A stretch of 64,000 bases of DNA, from contig NZ_KB907702.1 of assembly GCF_000382165.1 (NCBI RefSeq), positions 229,649-293,648 of the forward strand. The letters are read 5' to 3'. A program made the translations under genes and the position numbers. Every line of letters begins with the position of its first letter. Position 1 is the first letter of the stretch. The notes beneath the pieces were generated by a model. That model was not told the origin of the DNA. It saw nothing but the letters and a program-made list of their open reading frames with translations, and made no database searches. The stretch is from Arsukibacterium perlucidum DSM 18276 (lineage in GTDB: Bacteria > Pseudomonadota > Gammaproteobacteria > Enterobacterales > Alteromonadaceae). Below are positions 53,177 through 63,078 of the stretch, in pieces.

Positions 53177-54569
53177 TTTTTATGACTTTCAGTTGTGGCA
53201 AAATATCTCTATATATCCAAACAACGAAGACAGCCAGGCAAACCCAGGCAAAGATGAAGAATTTTGCCGTTTCTGCATTTGCCAGCCCATGAGAAACGCA
53301 GCCGATAAGTACTATTGAACCGCACAAGTAAAATCTAGCTCTTGGAAATGCATGCCAAAGACGCATAGATAGCTCAGTCTTTAACAGCAAATATAGGCCA
53401 ATTGATATAGCTGTAGATACCGCCGCCCCTGCAGCACCAAAAATTGGTATCAGCAACATATTGAGTAACACATTGCAAACCAGGGATATAATGGTAATTG
53501 CAGGAAGGAATTTAGTTGAGCGTGCGACACTAATCCCTACCCCTGATACTTCGGAGATCATAATAAACAAAGGCTGAATTAAACATGCAATAATTATAAA
53601 CTCTATCGCAAAATACTCTGCCGGCAAAAAATACGGTAACACCCAGGAAAAGCAGCCGACTATGGCTATTAACAGGAAGGCAAACAACTGCAATATATTA
53701 GAGATTGCATTTACGCGTTCAACATTCACTCCTTCTGCGACCCAGCGATATATAGTTGGATGCCAGACTGTTGCAAATATTTGCTGAAATAACATAGCAA
53801 TGCCAGCAAAACCTGCAGCTAAAGCATATAACCCCACGTCAGCAAAAGACGAATAATGCGCTAGCATTAGTCGATCAATGTACGTTAAACCCCAAAAAGC
53901 TATTCCATTGATAACCAAAGGGAGTCCGAAATACAAAAGTGGTTTTAGTTTTCCAACATCAATAGACGACATCAATGTACTTTTAAGGTTTTTTCTGAGA
54001 TAAATAGCCATTACCGTCACAGCTATTAGCCAACTAAAAGCCTGCATTAAAATTAATGTGTTGAATTGTTGGAACTCTTTATAAAAGAAGGCTGATATAA
54101 CAAAAGATAGAAAAAAAGCCTTTGGCAGGATTTTAGTTACAGAATAAGCAAGTGCCCATTCCTGCATTCTGATAAATACGGAAAAAAATCTTTCAAAAAA
54201 TAAAGTGAAAAATGAAAATATAGCAACTGAAAGAAAAAATGTATCAGATGTGCCTAAAAGTAATTCACTAACTGAATCACTATAAAAAGTTGTGATTAAA
54301 CTAAAAACAAGTAACAAACATAAACCCGGTATAATACAGGATTTCGCCAATACGGATTTGTCATCAACTTCATTAAATTCACGAACATAGGATTGATCTA
54401 AGCCCAAGCTGAACATCACAGCGACTAATGAGCATGCCACTTGCAACATAACTATTTTCCCAACATCTTCCTGGGTAAAAGCCCATGCTAATGCTGGCAA
54501 TATTGCAAAGCTGAGTAACGCACCTATAGCTGTACCAGATGCATACCCCATTAAAGTTTTGAGTTTCAA
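53163..54569 (-). CDS. wzx: Wzx-type O-unit flippase
   Basis: A 468-aa protein with about 12-14 membrane segments of the polysaccharide transporter superfamily. It moves the undecaprenyl-linked repeat unit to the periplasm for the polymerase. Coding DNA is AT-rich like its neighbours. It overlaps rffA by 4 bp. Confidence 0.88.
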   Translation of the reverse strand: MKLKTLMGYASGTAIGALLSFAILPALAWAFTQEDVGKIVMLQVACSLVAVMFSLGLDQSYVREFNEVDDKSVLAKSCIIPGLCLLLVFSLITTFYSDSVSELLLGTSDTFFLSVAIFSFFTLFFERFFSVFIRMQEWALAYSVTKILPKAFFLSFVISAFFYKEFQQFNTLILMQAFSWLIAVTVMAIYLRKNLKSTLMSSIDVGKLKPLLYFGLPLVINGIAFWGLTYIDRLMLAHYSSFADVGLYALAAGFAGIAMLFQQIFATVWHPTIYRWVAEGVNVERVNAISNILQLFAFLLIAIVGCFSWVLPYFLPAEYFAIEFIIIACLIQPLFIMISEVSGVGISVARSTKFLPAITIISLVCNVLLNMLLIPIFGAAGAAVSTAISIGLYLLLKTELSMRLWHAFPRARFYLCGSIVLIGCVSHGLANAETAKFFIFAWVCLAVFVVWIYRDILPQLKVIKNGAF

Positions 54570-55696
54570 CTAAAAAATGCCTTAATCGTATCGATTACAT
54601 GTTTTACCTCATCGTCAGTAATACTGAAGTAGAGTGGTAAACGAATCAGGCGCTCACTGTGCTCTGTAGTGTACGTATCTTCCCCGGCAAAACGACCAAA
54701 TTTATTACCTGCGACAGCAGAGTGCAAAGGAACATAGTGAAACACCGCACCAATATCATGCTGCTTTAAATATGTTATCAGGTTACTACGCGTTTCAAGG
54801 TCAGGGACTTTGATGTAATACATGTGAGCATTGTGCTCACAGTGCTGCGGTGTCACGGGCCGTTGCAGCACACCTTTTTGTTCCAGCGCTATCAGACCAT
54901 GATGATATTGCTGCCAGATAGCAAGACGACGCTGACAAATTAATTCTGAATGTTTCAACTGGCCGTATAAATATGCGGCTTGAATTTCAGATGGCAAATA
55001 ACTGCTACCAACATCAACCCAGGTGTATTTATCAACCATACCTCTGAAGAACTGACTGCGATTTGTGCCTTTTTCTCTTATTATTTCTGCCCGATGAGAA
55101 AATTGCTCATCATTAATAATTAGTAATCCTCCTTCACCACCACTGGTAAAGTTCTTTGTTTCATGAAAGCTGAATGCGGCAAGGTGACCTCTGGTTCCCA
55201 CTGGCGTATTTTTATAAAACGACAGTACGGCCTGTGCTGCATCTTCTACCACAAAAAGATTGTGCTTCTCTGCAATCGACATGATGGCGTCCATATCGCA
55301 GCTCACTCCAGCATAATGCACCGGAACTATTGCTTTAGTTTTTTTGGTAATTGCGGCTTCTATTAAACGCTCATCAATATTCATCGTATCAGGACGAACA
55401 TCGACAAATACAATTGTTGCTCCTCTGAGAACAAAAGGGTTTGCGGTACTGACGAAGGTATAACTTGGCATAATAACTTCATCACCTGGTTGAATATCAA
55501 CCAGGATAGCTGCCATTTCCAAGGCATGAGTGCACGATGGTGTCAGCAGAGTCTTTTGACAGCCCAGCTGATTTTCAAACCATTTTTGACATAAAAGTGT
55601 AAATTCTCCATCGCCACTCATTTTGCTACTACGCATAGCGGCTAAAACATACTCGTCTTCATTGCCAGTGTATGGGGGCCGGTTAAATGGAATCAT
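54566..55696 (-). CDS. rffA: dTDP-4-amino-4,6-dideoxygalactose transaminase
   Basis: RffA/WecE, 376 aa, a PLP enzyme of the DegT/DnrJ/EryC1 family. It is very close to the enterobacterial sequence: IPFNRPPYTGNEDEY, LTPSCTHALEMAAIL, EVIMPSYTFVSTANPFVLRGA, and the PLP-binding Lys181 in FSFHETKNFTSGGEGG. It converts dTDP-4-keto-6-deoxyglucose to dTDP-4-amino-4,6-dideoxygalactose (dTDP-Fuc4N) using glutamate. Confidence 0.94.
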   Translation of the reverse strand: MIPFNRPPYTGNEDEYVLAAMRSSKMSGDGEFTLLCQKWFENQLGCQKTLLTPSCTHALEMAAILVDIQPGDEVIMPSYTFVSTANPFVLRGATIVFVDVRPDTMNIDERLIEAAITKKTKAIVPVHYAGVSCDMDAIMSIAEKHNLFVVEDAAQAVLSFYKNTPVGTRGHLAAFSFHETKNFTSGGEGGLLIINDEQFSHRAEIIREKGTNRSQFFRGMVDKYTWVDVGSSYLPSEIQAAYLYGQLKHSELICQRRLAIWQQYHHGLIALEQKGVLQRPVTPQHCEHNAHMYYIKVPDLETRSNLITYLKQHDIGAVFHYVPLHSAVAGNKFGRFAGEDTYTTEHSERLIRLPLYFSITDDEVKHVIDTIKAFFS

Positions 55697-56255
55697 TATT
55701 GTGCTCTCTAAGAAACTGTTGTTCCAACGCTAACAAATCGCGCTTCCGATCTTTTAATCGATTTGCAGGAATACCTGTATATATGCCCCAGGGCTGCGTA
55801 CTCTTGGTGACCAGTGACATCGCCCCAACCGCACAGCCTTCTGCTAAAGTAACTCCTGGCATTATCGTGGCACCTGCGCCAACAATGGTTTGACGTGCAA
55901 GCAATACAGGTGCAAACAACTCATTTTTGAATTTTTTGGGGATAAGTGAGTTAACCATGGTTGAGCCAGAGTAATCATCCGATTGGGAAAATATTTTCAC
56001 ACCATAAGCAAGGGTGCAAAAATCTTCTAACGTTATGCCCGGAATACCACCTGCAACGAGACACATTGGGGTTATATGACAATAGCAGCCGATGCTAACC
56101 CTACCGGAGACAATACAAAAGTCATCAATACGACTATTGTCACCTATTGAAATCTGGTCCGGATTATAAATTGCAGCTTTATCACTTATTCTGACGTTTT
56201 TGCCTAATGACTTGAACCCAAGTGCTTCCAACTGCGTCTGTGTTAAATAAGCCAT
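55683..56255 (-). CDS. Left-handed beta-helix acetyltransferase, likely acetylating Fuc4N
   Basis: A 190-aa hexapeptide-repeat (LbH) acyltransferase. Imperfect hexads (ISDKAAIYNPDQISIGDNSRIDD, VGAGATIMPGVTLAEGCAVGAMSLVTKS) and the terminal GIPANRLKDR loop place it in the galactoside/maltose-type sugar O- or N-acetyltransferases. Lying between rmlA and rffA, it could make Fuc4NAc; O-acetylation is the alternative. I start it at the ATG at 56255, the usual beginning (MAYLTQTQLEALGF). Confidence 0.85.
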   Translation of the reverse strand: MAYLTQTQLEALGFKSLGKNVRISDKAAIYNPDQISIGDNSRIDDFCIVSGRVSIGCYCHITPMCLVAGGIPGITLEDFCTLAYGVKIFSQSDDYSGSTMVNSLIPKKFKNELFAPVLLARQTIVGAGATIMPGVTLAEGCAVGAMSLVTKSTQPWGIYTGIPANRLKDRKRDLLALEQQFLREHNNDSI

Positions 56256-56256
56256 A

Positions 56257-57132
56257 TTAACTTCTGTGTTCGTTTGCAATTTGAATAAGATACTCGCCGT
56301 AGGAGTTCTTAGATAACTGCTGACCTGAAATTATCAGCTGCTCTTTAGATAACCATTTGTTATAAAATGCTATTTCTTCCAAAACAGCAATTTTATAGCC
56401 TTGTCTATATTCTATAGTCTGGACAAAGGAGCCAGCTTCTATCAAGCTGTCGTATGTTCCGGTATCCAACCAGGCAAAACCGCGGCCAAGCACTTCAACA
56501 TGCAATTTATTTTGTCGTAAATACTCACGATTAACACACGTTATTTCAAGCTCACCACGTGCTGAAGGCTGAATATTTTTAGCAATTTCAATTACGCTGT
56601 TGTCGTAAAAATACAACCCGGTTACCGCGCAATTTGATTTTGGCTTAGTAGGCTTTTCTTCAATTGAAATGGCTCTGCGGTCTTCGTCAAACTCCACTAC
56701 GCCAAAACGCTCAGGGTCTTTGACCTGATATGCAAAAACGGTTGCACCACTTGCACGCGCTGCAGCTTGCTTTAACTTTGGGCTAAAGCCAGGGCCATAA
56801 AATATATTGTCACCCAGCACCAAACAAACACTGTCGTTACCGATAAAGTGCTCACCAATAATAAAGGCTTGTGCCAGGCCGTCAGGGCTGTGTTGAATGG
56901 CATAGCTGAGGTTTATGCCAAAGTCACTACCATCGCCGAGCAAGCGTTGAAATGCAGGCTGATCTTCCGGGGTGGTAATAATTAAAATGTCGCGAATGCC
57001 TGCCAGCATAAGCACCGACAGCGGATAGTAGATCATCGGTTTATCGTACACCGGTAATAACTGCTTAGAAACGCCGCGGGTTATCGGGTATAACCGGGTG
57101 CCTGAGCCGCCGGCCAGTATAATTCCTTTCAT
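56257..57132 (-). CDS. rfbA: Glucose-1-phosphate thymidylyltransferase
   Basis: RmlA/RfbA, 291 aa: makes dTDP-glucose from dTTP and glucose-1-phosphate. Signature [32 protein letters not shown] at the N-terminus and [11 protein letters not shown] later. It serves both the rhamnose and Fuc4NAc branches. Lies 4 bases after rmlB and before the acetyltransferase. Confidence 0.96.
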   Translation of the reverse strand: MKGIILAGGSGTRLYPITRGVSKQLLPVYDKPMIYYPLSVLMLAGIRDILIITTPEDQPAFQRLLGDGSDFGINLSYAIQHSPDGLAQAFIIGEHFIGNDSVCLVLGDNIFYGPGFSPKLKQAAARASGATVFAYQVKDPERFGVVEFDEDRRAISIEEKPTKPKSNCAVTGLYFYDNSVIEIAKNIQPSARGELEITCVNREYLRQNKLHVEVLGRGFAWLDTGTYDSLIEAGSFVQTIEYRQGYKIAVLEEIAFYNKWLSKEQLIISGQQLSKNSYGEYLIQIANEHRS

Positions 57133-57136
57133 TGAG

Positions 57137-58201
57137 TTAAACTCCCTGCCCTAACCGCTGCATGCTATAACTGCCATCCAATACCGGTTGCCACCAGTCT
57201 TTGTTCTGCAAAAACCACTGCACTGTTTTACGCAACCCGCTGTCAAAAGTTTCTTCAGGTTGCCAGCCCAGTTCATGCTGAATTTTACCAGCGTCTATGG
57301 CGTAGCGCAGGTCGTGGCCTGGACGGTCAGTAACATAGGTAATTAAGTCTTCGTAGCGCTCAACACCGACTGGTTTCTCCGGTGCTAATTCCTCAAGTAA
57401 TGCGCAGAGGGTATGCACCACTTCGATATTTTGCTTCTCATTGTGGCCGCCAATATTATAGGTTTCGCCTACTACGCCTTCGGTAACCACTTGGTACAAG
57501 GCGCGGGCGTGGTCTTCGACAAACAACCAGTCACGGATTTGGTTACCTTTACCGTATACCGGCAGCGGTTTACCGGCTAAGGCATTTAAGATCATCAGCG
57601 GAATTAACTTTTCCGGGAAATGATAGGGCCCATAATTATTTGAACAATTCGTTACCAGTACCGGCAAGCCGTAGGTGCGGTGCCAGGCCCGCACTAAATG
57701 GTCGGAACTGGCCTTGCTGGCAGAATACGGGCTGCTGGGTGCATAAGGCGTGGTTTCGGTAAATAAGTCGTCGCTGCCGTGTAAGTCACCAAACACTTCA
57801 TCGGTAGAGATATGATGAAACCGAAATGCTGTTTTGCGTGCTGCATCCAGGCTGTGCCAGTAATGGCGGGCGACTTCCAGCAGGGTGTATGTGCCAATTA
57901 TATTGGTTTCGATAAACGCCGCCGGGCCGTCAATGGAACGGTCGACATGGCTTTCAGCTGCCAGATGCATTACGGCGTCTGGCTGGTGCTGTTTGAAAAC
58001 CCGCTCAAGTTCACTGCGGTTGCAGATATCAACCTGCTCAAATTGGTAGCGTGGGTTGTCCGATACACTGGCGACTGAATGCAGATTACCGGCATAAGTT
58101 AATTTATCTACGTTGATAACGCTTGCTGCGGTGCTGCTGATAATATGGCGCACCACTGCTGAGCCAATAAAACCGGCCCCGCCTGTAATCAGAATTTTCA
58201 T
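57137..58201 (-). CDS. rfbB: dTDP-glucose 4,6-dehydratase
   Basis: RmlB, 354 aa: converts dTDP-glucose to dTDP-4-keto-6-deoxyglucose. NAD motif [13 protein letters not shown], the S-T-D-E-V-F-G catalytic block, [15 protein letters not shown] and [15 protein letters not shown]. Overlaps the Wzz-like gene by 4 bp. Confidence 0.96.
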   Translation of the reverse strand: MKILITGGAGFIGSAVVRHIISSTAASVINVDKLTYAGNLHSVASVSDNPRYQFEQVDICNRSELERVFKQHQPDAVMHLAAESHVDRSIDGPAAFIETNIIGTYTLLEVARHYWHSLDAARKTAFRFHHISTDEVFGDLHGSDDLFTETTPYAPSSPYSASKASSDHLVRAWHRTYGLPVLVTNCSNNYGPYHFPEKLIPLMILNALAGKPLPVYGKGNQIRDWLFVEDHARALYQVVTEGVVGETYNIGGHNEKQNIEVVHTLCALLEELAPEKPVGVERYEDLITYVTDRPGHDLRYAIDAGKIQHELGWQPEETFDSGLRKTVQWFLQNKDWWQPVLDGSYSMQRLGQGV

Positions 58202-59145
58202 GCTTCTTTACTTAACACTAAACGGATTAACACAATACCCACACCCAGAATGCCGGTAAGCAAAGCGGCACCTATTACCATTATTGCCCGGCCGGGTTTG
58301 AGTTTTAGTTCAGGTACTACGGCGGCATCAATAGTTTCAAAAACGTACTCGGGCTTTACATTGGTTAGCATCAGGGTTTTGGTTTGCTCTTCAATTAACT
58401 GGTAAAGCACTGAGCGAATTTCACTGATTTTGGTTTGTTCAATTTGCTGCTCCAGATAAGCAATGCCCAGCTCGGCTTCCTGGATATCCGCCTGGCGCAT
58501 TTCATCATTAATATCGGCAACCAGTGCAGTTACCCAAGCGCGGGCGATAACCGGCGACACATGGTCAAATGAAATTTTAATAACACCACGCTCTTTTTCT
58601 TCACTAACAGTAAGGTTTTCCAGAAAAGTTTCGTGAGATTCTAATAAACTCGGCTTTGGTTGCCGTGGATGCTTAACGTTGCGCAGCCACTGATCTGTTT
58701 TTTCATCATATATGTCGCCATCCAGTATTAACTGGCCGCTATCCGGATCCCAGGATTTTGCTGCCATTAACGGCACTAAAACCTGATGTTTTTCTGCAAA
58801 TGTGAAGAAAAACTCCCGCGACCGAAGCTTTTCCAGGGCAATTGACGTTTTATTGCCTTCTTTGCCACCCAAGTTAATACCAGCCAATGAAGCAATGCCG
58901 CCAAACTGGCCGGCTAAACTGGAAAGATTGCCACCAGCGCCCTCAGTTACCGGCGTAACCAGTGCTTCTGAGCGATAGATGTTGGGTAATGTAAGGCTAT
59001 ACAACGCCGTGGCTACCGCTACCAGGAACGACACCCCTGCCAACCAGAACTTGGCCCGCCATACTGCCTGAAATAACTCAGACAAACCGATTTCATCGGT
59101 GTTATTCGCTTTGTTTGCTGCAGTCTTTACTAAATCAGTCGTCAT
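58198..59145 (-). CDS. Wzz-type chain-length regulator
   Basis: A 315-aa PCP-1-like protein with transmembrane segments near the N-terminus ([22 protein letters not shown]) and C-terminus ([24 protein letters not shown]), enclosing a periplasmic coiled region. No tyrosine-kinase domain. It would set the length of the polymer made by the Wzy-like protein. The ATG at 59145 follows GGGAAAGAT; the longer open frame upstream has no support. Confidence 0.85.
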   Translation of the reverse strand: MTTDLVKTAANKANNTDEIGLSELFQAVWRAKFWLAGVSFLVAVATALYSLTLPNIYRSEALVTPVTEGAGGNLSSLAGQFGGIASLAGINLGGKEGNKTSIALEKLRSREFFFTFAEKHQVLVPLMAAKSWDPDSGQLILDGDIYDEKTDQWLRNVKHPRQPKPSLLESHETFLENLTVSEEKERGVIKISFDHVSPVIARAWVTALVADINDEMRQADIQEAELGIAYLEQQIEQTKISEIRSVLYQLIEEQTKTLMLTNVKPEYVFETIDAAVVPELKLKPGRAIMVIGAALLTGILGVGIVLIRLVLSKEA

Positions 59146-59159
59146 TATCTTTCCCAAAA

Positions 59160-61880
59160 TTAGAAGCTGTTGAGCGCCGCTAAGGCGATGGCAGACTGAT
59201 AGAAAATTTGGGTAATTTGGCCCCATAGCGTCAGGTTGTCTTTATATTCAGTATCAAGCGGCACTACTATAGTATCGCCTGGCAATAAATTGGCTTTATT
59301 ACGACTGAACCAGCCACCTGAACCAGGCAACGCAACAGAGCCGTCGGCTCTTACAATATATACCCGCTCGTCATCCGCACGTTTACGAAAACCACCGGCC
59401 AGAGTCAGGTAATCAGATACCGACAACTCACCATCAAACCGGTGACTACCTGCATATTGTACTTCGCCCACTATGGTTATCGCCCGGTTGTAACGCGGCA
59501 CATGCAGGATATCTTTATCTTCTACCACCATGTCAAATAATGGGTTTTGCGCAACAATTTGTTCCAGATTTATAACCAGACGACCAACAGGTTCAATCTT
59601 GCCCAGTTCTCTGAGTAATAATAGTGAGTCTTGCGGGGTTGCCTGCGCACGCTCTGTAGATAAGGCCCGGGTAGCAACGTCTGATCTTAACTGCTCCAGC
59701 AGCTTTTCCATCTGCGCGGCTTCTTTTTTCTGTATTTGCTCACGGGTAAATATTGCACCAAAAGCAAAAGCATTTTCAGTTAAGCCACCAGCTCGCTGAA
59801 TAACATCAGATAACCGCTCGCCCTGGCGTACTTTATAAGTACCCGGAAAGCGAACCTCACCGGCTAATGTCACTTCACGATTGGTTTTCCAGTCTGGGGT
59901 GGCAAAAATATTTAAGCGATCGCGGCTGTGTAACGCCACATCCTCGGCATTACCGGCATAAACCGCCGCTAGATCGATAGCTTTATGGTTAATCGTCACG
60001 CCATTTAACTGGGTGTTAGTGTCAGAAGTGCGGCTTAGTTCGGCACGGTTAAAATAAGCAGAATCGTTCAGGCCACCAGCAGCCGCTACCAAATCGGTAA
60101 CCTTGCTGTTAACAGCTAACGGATAATCTCCGGGTACCTTAACGTCACCCCCGACGGTAACAATTTTTAAATTGTCGTTAGCTCTGGCCTGTTGTTTCAG
60201 CTTTTGCAAAACCGGGTACAACAACTCCTGCCGGTTGAAGTGGACACTTAACTGCAAAGCGTCATTATCGGTGTAAATACCCTCAAGGATGTCTGCTAAG
60301 GTTTTCTGCAGTAAATCCTGTTGCTCCTGCTCTGTCATAAACAGCAGAGGCTCCTGGTTCTGCCGCCGCCGAACTGGCATGTCTCCTGTTTCTGCTTGCT
60401 GTATAGCAACAAAGGCTGTGCTGGCTAAATCACCAATAAGCCAGCGTTGCTCTGGCGGTAATTCTATCGTTTCCAGAATAGTGTCGCGCAAATGCTGATT
60501 AAGTTGCTCACGCTGATAATGCTGATCGGCATGATGAAACACCACGATACTATCACGTGGACTCAGGGTAATATTGTTTTGGCCCGCCGGATTATCCAGC
60601 GCATCTGCCAGATTAAACTGGATAACCTCAATATCGCCAGCACTGTTAATTTGCCGCACAATAATGGCGTAATGCAAGTCGGCACTGAGCATTAAATCTG
60701 ACCAGAGTGAACGAATAATATCTGTTACTTTATAACCTTCGCGCCAGGCGTAAAAACCCGGGCGGGAAACAGCACCGGCTAATACTAATTGGTTTTCAAC
60801 CCGCTCAGAGCTGGCGGCTATACGCAATACATCACCGGCTTTAACTTGAAGAGCATTATCAGCAGCTTGTGTTAAGTCAACATTTCTAAAGCCACGCAAA
60901 CGTTTTTCATTATAACGTTCCAGTACTGCAGCATTAATATAGCCATTGGCTTTAGCGCCACCTGCCATTGCCAGCAAGTTGTTAAGTGTATCTGTTGGTT
61001 TTACTTCGTAAATAGCTGGCCGCTTAACTTCACCGCGCACCTCTGCCAATGCTTTAACTGGCGCAACAAATACTACGTCACCATGTTTCAGATGAACGTC
61101 ATTGCGGCTGTCGCCGCGCAATAATAAATCGTACAGGTCGAAGCTGGCGACAGTTTCGCCAGCGCGTTTTACTTCAATTTCGCGCAGGCTGCCAATCTCT
61201 GATACGCCACCGGCGACAAACAGCGCCTGAGTAACAGTAGTTAACGCCGAAACCGCATAAACACCGGGGTATTTCGCTTCGCCGGCCACAAAAATGTTGA
61301 TGGTTCTGAGCTGCCCCATGCTAACGGCGGCATTTAAGCCAATATTGGCGCTGCGGATCCGTTCGACAATAAGCTCACTGGCTTTATTAAAACGCAAGCC
61401 GGCAACGTTGAGCGGGCCAATATCGGGCAGCATTATGTTGCCATCGCGCGCAACATCCAGGGTGTAACTGTCGCTTTGTTTACCAAACAACTGAAGTAAC
61501 AGCTGATCGCCAGCGCCTAGTACGTAATTATCAGGAACAGGTTGATTACTAACCGGGGCAAAGGTGCTGATTTCGGCATCAAACAGTCGCAGACCAAAAC
61601 GCTCTGCTTGCTGGTCCTGCTTTTTGCGGGTTTGCAGCTCTTCGGTTACTCTGTCGGGCTGTTGTAGCTTTTCAACATCTTCGGGTTGGGCGTTAGTGTT
61701 ACTGCTATTATTGGCACCAGGCAACTGATAGCCATATTGACGGGCTAAACGTTCTTGTTCAGCACGGGGCAGCTTTTTAAATTGTTCCAGCATGGCTGGC
61801 GATGGCGTAACCGCTAAAACATTGCCGGCTGAAAATGTCAGTAGCAAACAAATTACAAGGGTTTTAATGACTTTGTACAC
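59160..61880 (-). CDS. Long SLBB-domain polysaccharide export protein
   Basis: A 906-aa exported protein, more than twice the length of Wza. Signal peptide (VIKTLVICLLLTFSAGNVLA), then the polysaccharide-export domain VPDNYVLGAGDQLLLQLFG and at least five SLBB repeats recognisable by GAVSRPGFYAWREGYKVTDIIR, GEVRFPGTYKVRQGERLSDVIQRAGG and GEVQYAGSHRFDGELSVSDYLTLAGG. Starts at GTG 61880 after a GGGAG box. It forms the outer-membrane part of the export channel; the extra SLBB modules probably build a longer periplasmic tube. Confidence 0.9.
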   Translation of the reverse strand: MYKVIKTLVICLLLTFSAGNVLAVTPSPAMLEQFKKLPRAEQERLARQYGYQLPGANNSSNTNAQPEDVEKLQQPDRVTEELQTRKKQDQQAERFGLRLFDAEISTFAPVSNQPVPDNYVLGAGDQLLLQLFGKQSDSYTLDVARDGNIMLPDIGPLNVAGLRFNKASELIVERIRSANIGLNAAVSMGQLRTINIFVAGEAKYPGVYAVSALTTVTQALFVAGGVSEIGSLREIEVKRAGETVASFDLYDLLLRGDSRNDVHLKHGDVVFVAPVKALAEVRGEVKRPAIYEVKPTDTLNNLLAMAGGAKANGYINAAVLERYNEKRLRGFRNVDLTQAADNALQVKAGDVLRIAASSERVENQLVLAGAVSRPGFYAWREGYKVTDIIRSLWSDLMLSADLHYAIIVRQINSAGDIEVIQFNLADALDNPAGQNNITLSPRDSIVVFHHADQHYQREQLNQHLRDTILETIELPPEQRWLIGDLASTAFVAIQQAETGDMPVRRRQNQEPLLFMTEQEQQDLLQKTLADILEGIYTDNDALQLSVHFNRQELLYPVLQKLKQQARANDNLKIVTVGGDVKVPGDYPLAVNSKVTDLVAAAGGLNDSAYFNRAELSRTSDTNTQLNGVTINHKAIDLAAVYAGNAEDVALHSRDRLNIFATPDWKTNREVTLAGEVRFPGTYKVRQGERLSDVIQRAGGLTENAFAFGAIFTREQIQKKEAAQMEKLLEQLRSDVATRALSTERAQATPQDSLLLLRELGKIEPVGRLVINLEQIVAQNPLFDMVVEDKDILHVPRYNRAITIVGEVQYAGSHRFDGELSVSDYLTLAGGFRKRADDERVYIVRADGSVALPGSGGWFSRNKANLLPGDTIVVPLDTEYKDNLTLWGQITQIFYQSAIALAALNSF

Positions 61881-62187
61881 CCGTAAACTCCCGTTTTAAG
61901 GTTTTTTTTACTTTACAACACTGTAATTTACCGCGGCGATTGGCTTATGCCTTGGTAGCGAATTCCTTGCTACCAGCCTATTCCAGCTGCATTCAGGCGG
62001 CAAATACTACCAGAATTTTTGATTTAAGACAGTGACTATGGCTTTTTCTTTTACGACACTGTTACCAGTACTATCAAAACTGTTTTCATAAAAAGTAGTC
62101 TCATATGACCGGCAAACTATTTTTAAGACTCACTAGTGCCATTGTTTACCGGCAACTTATTCACTCAGACCCCTTTTACTGAATAAT
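61881..62187. other. Leader region of the export operon, no gene
   Basis: A 307-bp gap upstream of the SLBB gene. It contains an inverted repeat GGTAGC (61954-61959) / GCTACC (61969-61974) and, on the minus strand, GGCTGGTAGCAAG, which partly resembles the ops element (GGCGGTAGCG) used by RfaH. The second copy of the GGGTCTGAGTGAATAA motif is at 62157-62172. The promoter must lie here if this is the operon start; I could not pick one box pair with confidence. Confidence 0.4.
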
Positions 62188-62203
62188 TTATTCACTCAGA
62201 CCC
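62157..62203 (-). repeat. REP-like GGGTCTGAGTGAATAA direct repeat at the end of rmlD
   Basis: Two identical 16-bp copies (62203-62188 and 62172-62157, minus strand), 31 bp apart. The first copy supplies the last four codons and the TAA stop of rmlD; the second lies in the intergenic region. A one-base variant occurs next to the pyruvyl transferase gene (24414-24429). Confidence 0.7.
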
Positions 62204-63078
62204 ATTTTCTGAAGACAAGATGCCAAACTATCTTGCCACGGCGGCAAACTAAGACCAAATTGCTGCTGCAAGCTGGCACTGCACAATACACTGTAAGCTG
62301 GCCGTGTTGCCAAGCCTGGCCAATGCTGACTGCTAACAGCACTCATAGCAACTTGCCGGCTACTGAGCCGCAATATCTCCTGTGCCAACTGATACCAGCT
62401 GGCCTGGCCGGCGCCGGCACAGTGCAGCAACTGAGTATTAGCAAACCGCCCGGCAAAGTTATCTGTTATCACCAGCTGCAAACAAAGTGCAGCCAGCTCA
62501 CGGGCATAAGTTGGGCTGCCCGTTTGGTCATTAACTACCCTGAGCGGCTCGCCTTGCTGGATTTTACGCCAGATACTGCAGGCAAAATTGTGGCCAAACT
62601 CGCTGTATAACCAGCTGGTACGCAGAATTAAACCAGCCGGGGCAATATCCAGCATTGCCATTTCGCCTGCCAGCTTGCTTTTACCATACTGGTTAAGCGG
62701 CACCGGGCTATCGGCTTCAGTATAGGGTTGCTGCTGCCTGCCATTAAACACATAGTCGGTACTAACATGCAGCAACGCTGCCCCACTGGCTTTGGCATAG
62801 TGGCTGAGTTCAACAACCAACTGATGATTAACACGGTATGCAAGTTCGGCCTGCTGTTCTGCGTTATCCACCGCAGTATAGGCGCAGGCGTTGATTATGA
62901 TAGCCGGCGCTTGCTGCTTAAGAAAGTGCTTAAGCGCTGTGCTGTCGGTTAGATCCAACGCCTGGCGCGGTACAAAGCTAAATAACCGACGACTAGCTGC
63001 TGGCAATAACGCTGTTTCTGCTTGCAAAGCCTGGCCCAGCTGGCCAGATGCACCTAACACCAGGATGCGGCTAGTCAT
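62188..63078 (-). CDS. rfbD: dTDP-4-dehydrorhamnose reductase
   Basis: RmlD, 296 aa: last step of dTDP-L-rhamnose synthesis. NAD(P) motif LGASGQLGQAL, TDYVFNG and catalytic YGKSKLAGE. Its final residues MGLSE and stop are encoded by a REP-like repeat. Overlaps rmlC by 8 bp. Separated from rmlB/rmlA by the export genes. Confidence 0.94.
   Translation of the reverse strand: MTSRILVLGASGQLGQALQAETALLPAASRRLFSFVPRQALDLTDSTALKHFLKQQAPAIIINACAYTAVDNAEQQAELAYRVNHQLVVELSHYAKASGAALLHVSTDYVFNGRQQQPYTEADSPVPLNQYGKSKLAGEMAMLDIAPAGLILRTSWLYSEFGHNFACSIWRKIQQGEPLRVVNDQTGSPTYARELAALCLQLVITDNFAGRFANTQLLHCAGAGQASWYQLAQEILRLSSRQVAMSAVSSQHWPGLATRPAYSVLCSASLQQQFGLSLPPWQDSLASCLQKMGLSE

Noticed and set aside
61940..61980. 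RfaH ops/JUMPstart element upstream of the export operon
   Set aside because: GGCTGGTAGCAAG is only a partial match with an extra base, and the wider 39-bp JUMPstart pattern is not met; kept only as a note in the leader entry.
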